The notes under the pieces are model-generated. The model ran no database searches. It had not been told where the DNA came from and saw only the letters and a program-made list of their open reading frames with translations. From positions 5,104,001 to 5,168,000 of the forward strand of contig NZ_CP050022.2 of assembly GCF_011602485.2 (NCBI RefSeq): DNA of 64,000 nt, given 5' to 3'. Within the stretch, counting starts at the first letter, position 1. Each line of letters starts with the position of its first letter. The stretch comes from Bradyrhizobium sp. 1(2017) (GTDB lineage Bacteria > Pseudomonadota > Alphaproteobacteria > Rhizobiales > Xanthobacteraceae). This document shows positions 17,771 through 25,771 of the stretch, one piece after another. The translations under genes were made by a program, and so were the position numbers.

Positions 17771-18061
17771 GCCTCAGGCGTCACACCTCGTGGGAGGCAT
17801 CGTCCTGATTGAACCAGTCAATTCAAGCAGGGTTAACAAGGGTTAAATGAGGCGGTCCAAACGGGTATTTTGACACCTTTGTGCTTGGTCTTCGGCCATA
17901 TACCTCCACAAGCCCCGTACAATCCCGCTCTCCTCCCCACAATCAGGACACGATTGCATGGTCCCTTTGAGCGTTCCGGACGTGGGGAAGTTTCTCCGGA
18001 CGCTTAACGTCACCTAAACGCCAGTCGGCTCAATTGACTAGAAACTGCCGATAGACGTGAC

Positions 18062-19411
18062 TTGATGGATGTCACTTGGGGTCAGGGGTGGATGGTCGGG
18101 GCCGTTCCGAAATTGAGAGCTGACACGCGTGCCGCCCGGACAAGGTCCGGCACGCGTGTTCTCATGCTCCGGGTCGGTCTGGTCTCAGCCCTGGTGCCGC
18201 TGTCGCTGACGCTGGTTCAGTGCGGCAAGGCGCCCAATCCGGCGGCGCTCGCGGCGAACTCGCAGGCCAACGTGCAGGTGGTCGCAAAGACAAACACGCA
18301 GGTGGCGAGCGGCGACACCTTCGAGGATCGCTTCCCCGCCCCGCAGTTCAGGGAGCGTTTCCCCTCGGCGAGCGAAAGCTTGCTGCAACGGCAGATGTCG
18401 GACTTCTCGCCCAAGCGCGCCGTGCAACAGCCGCCGGAGCAGGCGCCCTACAAGGTGGCTTCGCTCGAGCCGCAGGTCCCCTACAAGCGGCCGCCCCGCG
18501 AGGACCTGACGACGCTTGTCAGCATGAAGTCGTCGGCCTTCCCCTATTTCGGCAACAACCCCGCCTCCGACGCCCCCTTCCTCAACATCTCCAAGGGGGA
18601 CCGCCGCGGCCATCGCAGCTATTCGGGGCGCGTGTACTGGCAGGACGAGACCTACAGCGACAGCCGCGTGCTGGTGCACGTCCCCGAGCATTTCGACGTC
18701 CGCAAGCCGGGCGTGATCGTCGTGTTCTTCCACGGCAATGGCGCCACGCTCGAGCGTGACGTGCGCGACCGGCAGCTGGTGCCGAAACAGATCACCGATT
18801 CCGGCGCCAATGCCATCCTGCTGGCGCCGCAGATGGCGGTCGACGCCGCCGATTCCAGCGCCGGAAAGTTCTGGCAGGCGGGCGGCTTCAAGCGCTTCAT
18901 GGAGGAATCTGCTGTCCACCTGGCCCGGCTCACCGGCGATCCCAACAGTGCGCGCGCCTTCGCCACCATGCCGATCGTGATCGTCGGCTATAGCGGCGGC
19001 TTCCTGCCGACGGCCTGGAGCCTGGAGGTCGGCGGCATCAGCGACCGCGTCCGCGGCGTCGTGTTGCTCGACGCGGTCTACGGCGAAATGGACAAGTTCG
19101 CCTCCTGGATCGAGAGCCACCGCTCCGGCTTCTTCGTCAGCGCCTACACCCGCTACACCGCGCGGCGCGATCGTGAGCTGATGAGCATGCTGCGGCAGAA
19201 GGGCATCAGCGTCTCCGAGGACATGGACGGGCCTTTGCGGCCCGGCAGCGTCGTGTTCGTGGAGACCGGCGAAGGCATTACGCATCGTGACTACGTGACG
19301 CGGGCCTGGACGCGGGATCCACTCAAGGACGTGCTGGTCAAGATGTCGGCAACGCCCGCGCTCGCGCTGACGCGCGTCGCGTCCACCAATCCATCCGCAT
19401 CGAGCCGCTAG
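18062..19411 (+). CDS. Lipoprotein with alpha/beta-hydrolase domain
   Basis: About 449 aa if begun at 18062; the functional start could be the ATG at 18164, which opens the lipoprotein signal MLRVGLVSALVPLSLTLVQC (lipobox LVQC). A long low-complexity linker follows, then an alpha/beta-hydrolase: VVFFHGNGATLERD gives the oxyanion His-Gly, VIVGYSGGFLPTAW the Ser nucleophile, and VLLDAVYGEMD a candidate Asp; GEGITHRDY provides a His. Substrate unknown. An inverted repeat in the DNA at 18123-18159 lies just before the alternative start. Confidence 0.8.
   Translation: MMDVTWGQGWMVGAVPKLRADTRAARTRSGTRVLMLRVGLVSALVPLSLTLVQCGKAPNPAALAANSQANVQVVAKTNTQVASGDTFEDRFPAPQFRERFPSASESLLQRQMSDFSPKRAVQQPPEQAPYKVASLEPQVPYKRPPREDLTTLVSMKSSAFPYFGNNPASDAPFLNISKGDRRGHRSYSGRVYWQDETYSDSRVLVHVPEHFDVRKPGVIVVFFHGNGATLERDVRDRQLVPKQITDSGANAILLAPQMAVDAADSSAGKFWQAGGFKRFMEESAVHLARLTGDPNSARAFATMPIVIVGYSGGFLPTAWSLEVGGISDRVRGVVLLDAVYGEMDKFASWIESHRSGFFVSAYTRYTARRDRELMSMLRQKGISVSEDMDGPLRPGSVVFVETGEGITHRDYVTRAWTRDPLKDVLVKMSATPALALTRVASTNPSASSR
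18123..18159 (+). promoter_or_regulatory. 11-bp inverted repeat before the alternative lipoprotein start
   Basis: ACACGCGTGCC at 18123-18133 is complementary to 18149-18159, with a second nested stem CCGGAC/GTCCGG inside the loop. It ends 4 bp before the ATG at 18164. If translation starts there, the hairpin would sit on the ribosome-binding site; if translation starts at 18062 it is merely coding. Confidence 0.4.
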
Positions 19412-19575
19412 GCGCGATGTTTGCCGGCCGGTATCCGGCGGCAATGCCTACAATTCTCTCAGGCCTGGATGAAAATGTGATGTTGATGGCCGGCGTCCCC
19501 GGGAGCCAACGGATTGCTTCCGCCCGCAAGGCCCATAATTTGCCGGCCGAGTTGCGAATTCTGCGGGGACAGGCA

Positions 19576-19917
19576 GTGCGTGAGGGATTGTACAAGGCCG
19601 ACTTCCACACGGTTCACGGAACCGGCTGCGGCATCATCTACGTGACCAATGGCAAGATGCGCGGCGGCAATTCCGCGTTCGCCTTCATCGGCACCTATTC
19701 GGGCCAAGGCGATACCATCAAGGTCAAGATCTCCACGCGGCGCTACAACGATGACCCGTCCTTCAAGGCCCTGTTCGGCGTCGATCGGATCACGCTGACG
19801 CTCACCGGCCGGGAGGACGGCGACACCGCGGAATTCGAAGGCAATGCGCTGCAGGTGCCGGGCGTTGCCTTCAGGGCCGTCTTGAGCCGGATCGCGACTG
19901 AGCGCTCCGATAGTTAG
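19576..19917 (+). CDS. GrlR-like small protein
   Basis: 113 aa from the GTG at 19576, preceded by GGGGACAGG. Sequence VREGLYKADFHTVHGTGCGIIYVTNGKMRGGNSAFAFIGTY then a second half with VKISTRRYND and ALFGVDRITLTLTG matches the beta-barrel pattern of GrlR, first known as a negative regulator of type III secretion in enteric pathogens, where it binds GrlA. No GrlA or secretion genes are near, so the role here is likely different. The frame opens at 19417 but the upstream part has no family resemblance. Overlaps the convergent gene by 4 bp. Confidence 0.7.
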   Translation: MREGLYKADFHTVHGTGCGIIYVTNGKMRGGNSAFAFIGTYSGQGDTIKVKISTRRYNDDPSFKALFGVDRITLTLTGREDGDTAEFEGNALQVPGVAFRAVLSRIATERSDS

Positions 19918-20291
19918 TTCTTGGGCAGCTTCGGAATGCTCTCGGCAAAGCCGTTGAAGCAGGCCAGCCGCTCGTCCTCTTCCTTGAAGAAACGGCAATC
20001 TGCATAGCCCTTGGCTTTCGCCGGCTTCGGCTTCGGCGCCGGCGGCATCACGGCGTCGTAGCAGTTGAGACGGTCCTTGGTGCCGTCATCGATTTCGAGG
20101 CAGGCCTGTAACCGCACCGCGATCGATTGCGGCTTGCCCTTCGGGGCGGCGGCGGGCTTGGCCTGGGCCTCTTTGATCCCCTTTGGCTGGACCTGCACCA
20201 GCGGCTTGTCCCCCACCATCGGTGGCTTGTCGGCTTGCGCAAATGCGGAGGCTGAATAGAGCACCGCGGCAACCGCCAGAATCATCCTCAT
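19914..20291 (-). CDS. Small secreted four-Cys protein
   Basis: 125 aa from the ATG at 20291. Signal peptide about residues 1-19 (AVAAVLYSASAFA-QAD), a Lys/Pro/Ala-rich linker, then two short cysteine pairs: LQACLEIDDGTKDRLNCYDAV and YADCRFFKEEDERLACFNGF. The two pairs have the same C-x(11-12)-C spacing and R-L-x-C pattern, hinting at an internal duplication and two disulfides. Periplasmic; function unknown. A TTG three codons upstream is also possible. Confidence 0.7.
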   Translation of the reverse strand: MRMILAVAAVLYSASAFAQADKPPMVGDKPLVQVQPKGIKEAQAKPAAAPKGKPQSIAVRLQACLEIDDGTKDRLNCYDAVMPPAPKPKPAKAKGYADCRFFKEEDERLACFNGFAESIPKLPKN

Positions 20292-20382
20292 TTCAGTCAA
20301 CTCTCTCTGGTCCCCATGACCGGCGTTCTAGCGCCCTCACGCGCGGTTTGCCAAGCACCTTGCGCACAGGAAACCGCGGGAT

Positions 20383-21555
20383 TCAGGCCGGTGCGGCAGC
20401 AGCCGGCCGGGGCCGGGTCAGAACCACCAGGATCAGCGCCGATACGACGAAAGCGACCGCCACGAAGCCGAGCGTGTGCAGGAGCTCGCGGGCGAACAGC
20501 AGTCCGCCAATGGCCGAGCCGACCGCCTGGCCGATATAGAGGACGGACGTGTTGAGTGCGACGGTCGCCGATGCCAGCGATGGCGCGGCCGCGACCAGCC
20601 GCACCTGCTGCATCGAATTGGTCGAGGCAAAACCGAGGCCCCAGACCGCGACCGCGCCCGCCATCAAGACGAGCGTACCGGCGCCGAACGCCCAGCCCGT
20701 GATGCCCGCAAGCAGCAGGGAGGTGAACAGCAGCGAGGTGCGATAAGGTCCCGAGGTGTCGACGATGCGGGTCGCGACGGCGACGCCGAGAAAGCCGCAG
20801 ACGCCGTAGAGCGCGAACACCATGCCGATGGCATTGGGGCCGGCGCCGGTGAGCTTGTTGAGCAGCGGGCCCATATAGGTGAACACCACGAACTGCCCGG
20901 ACATTTGCAGCATGGTGATCGCAAGCAGGAGCAGGATGGTCTTGCTCCGGCCGACCGCGGCCCAGGTCGTGATGTCCACCGGCGTGCCCTTGAGGTTCGC
21001 CGGCAGGCGCAGCATCAAGAGCAGGACGCTGATGCAACCGAGCGCGCCGATCTCGCCATACGCCGCGCGCCAGCCATAGCGGCTGGCGATGAAGGTGATC
21101 AGCGGCAGGCCGACGGCGGCAGCGAGTGACCAGCCGAGGAAGATGTAGGCGATGGTGCTGCCGCGCCGCTCGACCGGCACGATCAGCGCCGCCGTGCCCG
21201 CGGCCTGCGGCGTATAGAGCGCGCCGACCGCGAGCATCACCAGACGGATCGCAAGCAGGGTCGCATAGTCGGGTGCAAAGGCCGAAGCGAGATTGCCGAC
21301 GGCAAGCACGGCCAGGGTCGTCGTGAGCAGCGTCCGCCGTTCAATCCGGCTGGTGAGCCAAGCCGTCAGCGGCGAGCCGATGCACAGCGTGATCGCACCG
21401 AAGGTGATCAGGAGCCCGGCCGCATGGATGCTGACATCGAGCCCGGTCGCCAATTCCGGCAGCATGCCCGCCGGCGCCAGCACCGAGCAGCCGGTGACGA
21501 TGTTGCCGAGCATCAGGGCGGTTGGCGCGAAGCGGGCAGCGCGGGGATTTTCCAT
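20383..21555 (-). CDS. MFS transporter, arabinose-efflux/drug-exporter type
   Basis: 390 aa with 12 predicted spans. The loop between TM2 and TM3 shows GSPLTAWLTSRIERRTLL, the MFS motif A in degenerate form, and TM5 carries the PQAAGTAALI / GSTIAYIFLGWSLAAAVGLPL pattern of proton-driven exporters (DHA1). Substrate unknown. ATG at 21555; divergent from thrS with a 184-bp shared upstream region. Confidence 0.85.
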   Translation of the reverse strand: MENPRAARFAPTALMLGNIVTGCSVLAPAGMLPELATGLDVSIHAAGLLITFGAITLCIGSPLTAWLTSRIERRTLLTTTLAVLAVGNLASAFAPDYATLLAIRLVMLAVGALYTPQAAGTAALIVPVERRGSTIAYIFLGWSLAAAVGLPLITFIASRYGWRAAYGEIGALGCISVLLLMLRLPANLKGTPVDITTWAAVGRSKTILLLLAITMLQMSGQFVVFTYMGPLLNKLTGAGPNAIGMVFALYGVCGFLGVAVATRIVDTSGPYRTSLLFTSLLLAGITGWAFGAGTLVLMAGAVAVWGLGFASTNSMQQVRLVAAAPSLASATVALNTSVLYIGQAVGSAIGGLLFARELLHTLGFVAVAFVVSALILVVLTRPRPAAAAPA

Positions 21556-21739
21556 GCAAACGCATGTAGGCGCACGGCTGGCCAATGAAAGAGCCTCGGC
21601 GAAATAGTTGGCACCGCCACCCGGCTCTGCGCGCGAATTTTCTTGGAAATGCCCGATTGCGCAGGCCGAATCCCCTGATATATCGCTCGTTCCCGCTTAC
21701 CTGCGCTCGTTCGCAGGAGTGAGCCTCAGGAGTACAGCA

Positions 21740-23782
21740 ATGACCGACCAGCCCAAATCCGAGTCCGGCTTCCAGTACAGCCTCTCCAATTTGAAGCCCG
21801 TGACCCCTGCCGCCAAGATCACCCTCACCTTCCCCGACGGTGCCCAGCGCCAGTTCGACAAGAGCATCACCGGCCTCGAAATCGCCAAGGGCATCTCGCC
21901 GTCGCTGGCCAAGCGCACGGTCGCGATGGCGCTCGACGGCGTCGTCACCGATCTCAACGACCCCATCGAGGACGACGCGAAGATCGAGTTCGTCAATCGC
22001 GACGATCCCCGCGCGCTCGAGCTGATCCGCCACGACTGCGCGCACGTGCTGGCCGAAGCCGTGCAGTCGCTGTGGCCGGGCACCCAGGTCACCATCGGCC
22101 CTGTGATCGAGAACGGCTTCTACTACGACTTCTTCCGCAACGAGCCGTTCACCCCGGAAGACTTTGCCGCGATCGAGAAGAAGATGCGCGAGATCATCGC
22201 GCGCGACCAGCCTTTCACCAAGGAGGTTTGGGATCGCGAGAAGACCAAGCAGGTGTTCCGCGACAAGGGCGAGGCCTTCAAGGTCGAGCTGGTCGATGCC
22301 ATTCCCGGCACCGAGCCGATCAAGATCTACTATCAGGGCGACTGGTTCGATCTCTGCCGCGGCCCGCACATGACCTCGACCGGCAAGGTCGGCAATGCCT
22401 TCAAGCTGATGAAGGTGGCCGGCGCCTATTGGCGCGGCGACAGCAACAATCCGATGCTGACCCGCATCTACGGTACGGCCTTCGCGAAGCAGGAAGACCT
22501 CGACGGCTACCTCAAGCAGATCGAGGAAGCGGAAAAACGCGACCATCGCAAGCTCGGGCGGGAGCTCGACCTTTTCCACTTCCAGGAGGAAGGCCCGGGC
22601 GTCGTGTTCTGGCACCCCAAGGGCTGGACCGTCTTCCAGCAGCTGATCGCCTATATGCGCCGCCGCCTGACCGGCGACTACAGCGAGGTCAATGCGCCGC
22701 AGATCCTCGACAAGGCGCTGTGGGAGACCTCGGGCCATTGGGGCTGGTATCGCGAGAACATGTTCGCGGCGCAGTCGGCCGGCGACGAGGCCGAGGACAA
22801 GCGCTGGTTCGCGCTCAAGCCCATGAACTGCCCCGGTCACGTGCAGATCTTCAAGCACGGCCTGAAGAGCTATCGCGACCTGCCGCTGCGCCTCGCCGAA
22901 TTCGGCGTGGTGCACCGCTACGAGCCCTCCGGTGCCATGCACGGGTTGATGCGCGTGCGCGGCTTCACCCAGGACGATGCCCACATCTTCTGCACCGAGG
23001 ACCAGCTCGCCGAGGAATGCCTGAAGATCAACGACCTGATCCTGTCGACCTATGCCGATTTCGGCTTCACCGGCGATCTCACCGTGAAACTGTCGACCCG
23101 GCCGGATAAACGCGTCGGCACGGACGAGATGTGGGACCATGCCGAGCGGGTGATGGCCACGGTGCTGCGCGAGATCCAGACGCAGAGCAACCACATCAAG
23201 ACCGAGATCAATCCCGGCGAAGGCGCCTTCTACGGGCCGAAGTTCGAATATGTGCTGCGCGACGCCATCGGCCGCGACTGGCAGTGCGGCACCACGCAGG
23301 TCGACTTCAACCTGCCGGAGCGGTTCGGCGCGTTCTACATCGACCATGACGGCGGCAAGAAGCCGCCGGTGATGGTGCATCGCGCGATCTGCGGCTCGAT
23401 GGAGCGCTATATCGGCATCCTGATCGAGCACTATGCCGGCAACTTCCCGCTCTGGCTGTCGCCGGTGCAGGCGGTGGTCACCACCATCACCTCGGAGGGC
23501 GACGAATATGCCAAGGTGGTGCTGGAGCAGGCGCGCCGCGCAGGTCTTCGGGTCGAGATCGACCTGCGCAACGAAAAGATCAACTACAAGGTCCGCGAGC
23601 ACTCGCTGGCCAAGATCCCGGCGCTGCTCGTGGTCGGCAAGAAGGAGGCCGAGTCGCAGTCGGTCTCCGTCCGCCGCCTCGGCAGCGACGGCCAGAAGGT
23701 GATGACAACGGCCGAGGCGATCGCCGCCCTGGTCGACGAGGCCACCCCGCCGGACGTCCGGCGGGCCCGCGGCGCCGCCTGA
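21740..23782 (+). CDS. thrS: Threonine-tRNA ligase
   Basis: 680 aa, cytosolic. N-terminal TGS domain (about 25-85), editing domain with [12 protein letters not shown] and a zinc-type Cys, then the class II catalytic core: motif 2 region FRYEPSGA-like (here [23 protein letters not shown]), MNCPGH for zinc, [10 protein letters not shown], and motif 3 [21 protein letters not shown]-terminal anticodon-binding domain from about 585. All parts are present at normal length. ATG at 21740 follows AGGAG. A stem-loop at 23815-23851 follows the gene. Confidence 0.97.
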   Translation: MTDQPKSESGFQYSLSNLKPVTPAAKITLTFPDGAQRQFDKSITGLEIAKGISPSLAKRTVAMALDGVVTDLNDPIEDDAKIEFVNRDDPRALELIRHDCAHVLAEAVQSLWPGTQVTIGPVIENGFYYDFFRNEPFTPEDFAAIEKKMREIIARDQPFTKEVWDREKTKQVFRDKGEAFKVELVDAIPGTEPIKIYYQGDWFDLCRGPHMTSTGKVGNAFKLMKVAGAYWRGDSNNPMLTRIYGTAFAKQEDLDGYLKQIEEAEKRDHRKLGRELDLFHFQEEGPGVVFWHPKGWTVFQQLIAYMRRRLTGDYSEVNAPQILDKALWETSGHWGWYRENMFAAQSAGDEAEDKRWFALKPMNCPGHVQIFKHGLKSYRDLPLRLAEFGVVHRYEPSGAMHGLMRVRGFTQDDAHIFCTEDQLAEECLKINDLILSTYADFGFTGDLTVKLSTRPDKRVGTDEMWDHAERVMATVLREIQTQSNHIKTEINPGEGAFYGPKFEYVLRDAIGRDWQCGTTQVDFNLPERFGAFYIDHDGGKKPPVMVHRAICGSMERYIGILIEHYAGNFPLWLSPVQAVVTTITSEGDEYAKVVLEQARRAGLRVEIDLRNEKINYKVREHSLAKIPALLVVGKKEAESQSVSVRRLGSDGQKVMTTAEAIAALVDEATPPDVRRARGAA

Positions 23783-23814
23783 TCCCTTAAATCGATCTAA
23801 GTTCGCTTCCGGTT

Positions 23815-23851
23815 GCGGGCGTGCATGCCTATCTCGGGTCTGCACGCCCGC
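23815..23851 (+). terminator. 11-bp stem-loop after thrS
   Basis: GCGGGCGTGCA (23815-23825) pairs with 23841-23851. It lies 33 bp after the thrS stop and 25 bp before the GTG of the nitroreductase gene. Without a T run it may attenuate rather than stop transcription, or affect initiation of the next gene. Confidence 0.45.
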
Positions 23852-23875
23852 CGACCAGCTGAAGAGGATATCGCA

Positions 23876-24439
23876 GTGCCCGACGCCATCGAACTCCTGA
23901 AGACCCGCCGCTCGGTCAAGCCGCGCGAGATGACCGGGCCCGGCCCTTCCGCAGCCGAGCTCGAGACGATCCTCACCATCGGCGCCCGCGTGCCTGATCA
24001 TGGCAAGCTGGCGCCCTGGCGCTTCATCGTCTTCGAGGGCGACGCCCGCCAGCGCGCCGGCGAGGTGATCGCAAAGGTCTTCGCCCGGAAGAATCCCGGC
24101 GCGCCCGCCGCCGACGTCGAAACCGAGCGCAAGCGTCTCCTGGACGCGCCGCTGGTGATCGGCATCGTCAGCTTCACCAAGCCGCATCCCAAGGTGCCGG
24201 CCTTCGAGCAGGAATTGTCGGCCGGCGCCAGCGCCATGAACATCGTCACGGCCGCCACCGCCCTCGGCTACGGCGCCTGCTGGCTGACCGGCTGGTTTTC
24301 GTTTGACCGCGACGTGCTCGACGGGCTCGGCCTCAAGCCGGACGAGAAGCTCGCCGGCTTCATCCATATCGGCACGCCGACCAAGCCGAGCGAGGACCGC
24401 CCGCGGCCGTTCCTTTCGGAAATCGTGACGCGTTTTTAA
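23876..24439 (+). CDS. Nitroreductase-family FMN oxidoreductase
   Basis: 187 aa. N-terminal LLKTRRSVKPREMTGPGPS gives the basic FMN-phosphate contact (RRSVK), ARVPDHGKLAPWRFIVF the typical P-x-x-x-x-PW motif, and GYGACWLTGWF the C-terminal FMN site, as in the YdjA/TdsD subgroup. Uses NAD(P)H to reduce nitro compounds, quinones or other acceptors; physiological substrate unknown. GTG start at 23876, with GAGG upstream. Follows thrS by 93 bp. Confidence 0.9.
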   Translation: MPDAIELLKTRRSVKPREMTGPGPSAAELETILTIGARVPDHGKLAPWRFIVFEGDARQRAGEVIAKVFARKNPGAPAADVETERKRLLDAPLVIGIVSFTKPHPKVPAFEQELSAGASAMNIVTAATALGYGACWLTGWFSFDRDVLDGLGLKPDEKLAGFIHIGTPTKPSEDRPRPFLSEIVTRF

Positions 24440-24502
24440 TCGATGCCTTGTTGACGCCTTTGGCGTGTTGCGGCTTTGATCCCGCCCAGGGAGGAAGCCC
24501 GG

Positions 24503-25771
24503 ATGAGACGGCGTGAATTTCTGCTCGGAGCCGCGATGCTCGCGGGCTCGATGGCGCGAGGCAGCGCCGCGGACATCCCCGCCCCCTCGCCCGATGGGCT
24601 CGACCGCATCACGGCCTATTTCGACAACGAGGTGGGAAGCGGCCGGCTGCCGGGTGCAGTGATCCTGGTCCAGCAGCACGGCAAGCCGGTCTACCTCAAG
24701 ACCTTCGGCGTGCGCGACGTCACGACCGGCCTTGCCATGACGCCGGACACGATCTTCGCCATCCACTCGATGACCAAGCCGATCACGTGCCTCGGCGCGA
24801 TGATGCTGATCGACGAGGGCAAGCTCGCGCTGACCGATCCCGTGTCGAAATACGTCCCTCTCTTCGCCGACACCAAGGTGGGCCTGGAGATCACCAAGCT
24901 GGACGGCAAGCTGGAGCTCGACCTCGTCCCGCCGGTCCGTCCGGTCAACATCGAGGACCTGCTGCGGCACACCTCGGGCATCAGCTACGATTATATCGGC
25001 GGCAAATGGGTCGAGCAGGCCTACAAGGCCGCCAATATCTTCGAAGGTGCCTTCAACAACAGGGAGTTCGCCGACCGCATCGCCCGGCTTCCGCTCGCGC
25101 GGCAGCCGGGAACGTTGTGGCGATACGGCCATTCCACCGACGTGCTCGGCAGCATCATCGAGATCATTTCGGGCCAGACGCTCTACGCCTTCCTGAAAGC
25201 ACGCATCTTCGATCCGCTCGGCATGACCAGCACCAAGTTCGCGCTGGCGACGGAGGACGAGCTCGCGCGGATGGCGCGGCCGCTGCCGAACGATTTCATC
25301 CTGCTCGCCGCCGAGCGCGAGCGCCTCGACCATCCCGAATGGCAGTCCGGCGGCGGCGGGCTGCTCTCGACCATCACCGACTACCAACGCTTCTCGCAGA
25401 TGCTGCTCAATGGCGGCGAGTTCGAGGGCAGGCGCTATTTGAGCCCCGCCGCGTTCAAGGCCATGACGACCGATCACATCGGACCCGGATCGGGCGTCGG
25501 ACGCGACTATTTCTATTTTCCGGGCGACGGCTTCGGCTATGGCTATGGCCTTGCGGTGCGAACCGATCCCGGCAACGCCAAACCGCCGCCGCCGGGTTCG
25601 CTCGGCGAGCTGAAATGGGACAGTGGCAGCGGCACCTATTTCGGCGTCGATCCCAAGCTCGACATGGTCTACCTCATGATGCAGCAGACCCAGAACGAGC
25701 GCAGCCGCATCACGCCCGCGTTCAAAGCCCTGGTCTACGATTGCTACCCGCCTGCGCTACGCCGCCCGTGA
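24503..25771 (+). CDS. Exported serine hydrolase, beta-lactamase family
   Basis: 422 aa. Starts MRRREFLLGAAMLAGSMARGSAA, an RR-containing hydrophobic signal that could be Tat or Sec. S-x-x-K motif is SMTK in FAIHSMTKPIT, the Tyr motif is YGHSTDVLG (in place of Y-x-N) and the third box is DSGSGTYF in place of HxG. It belongs to the esterase/beta-lactamase class C group (EstB-like). Start fixed by GGGAGGAAGC 7 nt upstream. Its tail overlaps the convergent GGDEF-EAL gene by 15 bp. Confidence 0.9.
   Translation: MRRREFLLGAAMLAGSMARGSAADIPAPSPDGLDRITAYFDNEVGSGRLPGAVILVQQHGKPVYLKTFGVRDVTTGLAMTPDTIFAIHSMTKPITCLGAMMLIDEGKLALTDPVSKYVPLFADTKVGLEITKLDGKLELDLVPPVRPVNIEDLLRHTSGISYDYIGGKWVEQAYKAANIFEGAFNNREFADRIARLPLARQPGTLWRYGHSTDVLGSIIEIISGQTLYAFLKARIFDPLGMTSTKFALATEDELARMARPLPNDFILLAAERERLDHPEWQSGGGGLLSTITDYQRFSQMLLNGGEFEGRRYLSPAAFKAMTTDHIGPGSGVGRDYFYFPGDGFGYGYGLAVRTDPGNAKPPPPGSLGELKWDSGSGTYFGVDPKLDMVYLMMQQTQNERSRITPAFKALVYDCYPPALRRP

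Noticed and set aside
17833..17846. TTAA-N6-TTAA upstream of the APC permease as a CtrA site
   Set aside because: The spacer is 6, not 7, and the site is formed by a GGGTTAA direct repeat; not counted.
19417..19575. Extended N terminus for the GrlR-like protein
   Set aside because: The upstream 53 codons have no family similarity; a good ribosome site precedes the GTG at 19576.
21341..25477. A 1378-codon open frame on the minus strand across thrS, the nitroreductase and a hydrolase
   Set aside because: It is antisense to three well-recognised genes, has His/Arg/Gly/Asp-rich composition typical of GC-driven shadow frames, and shows no family motif.
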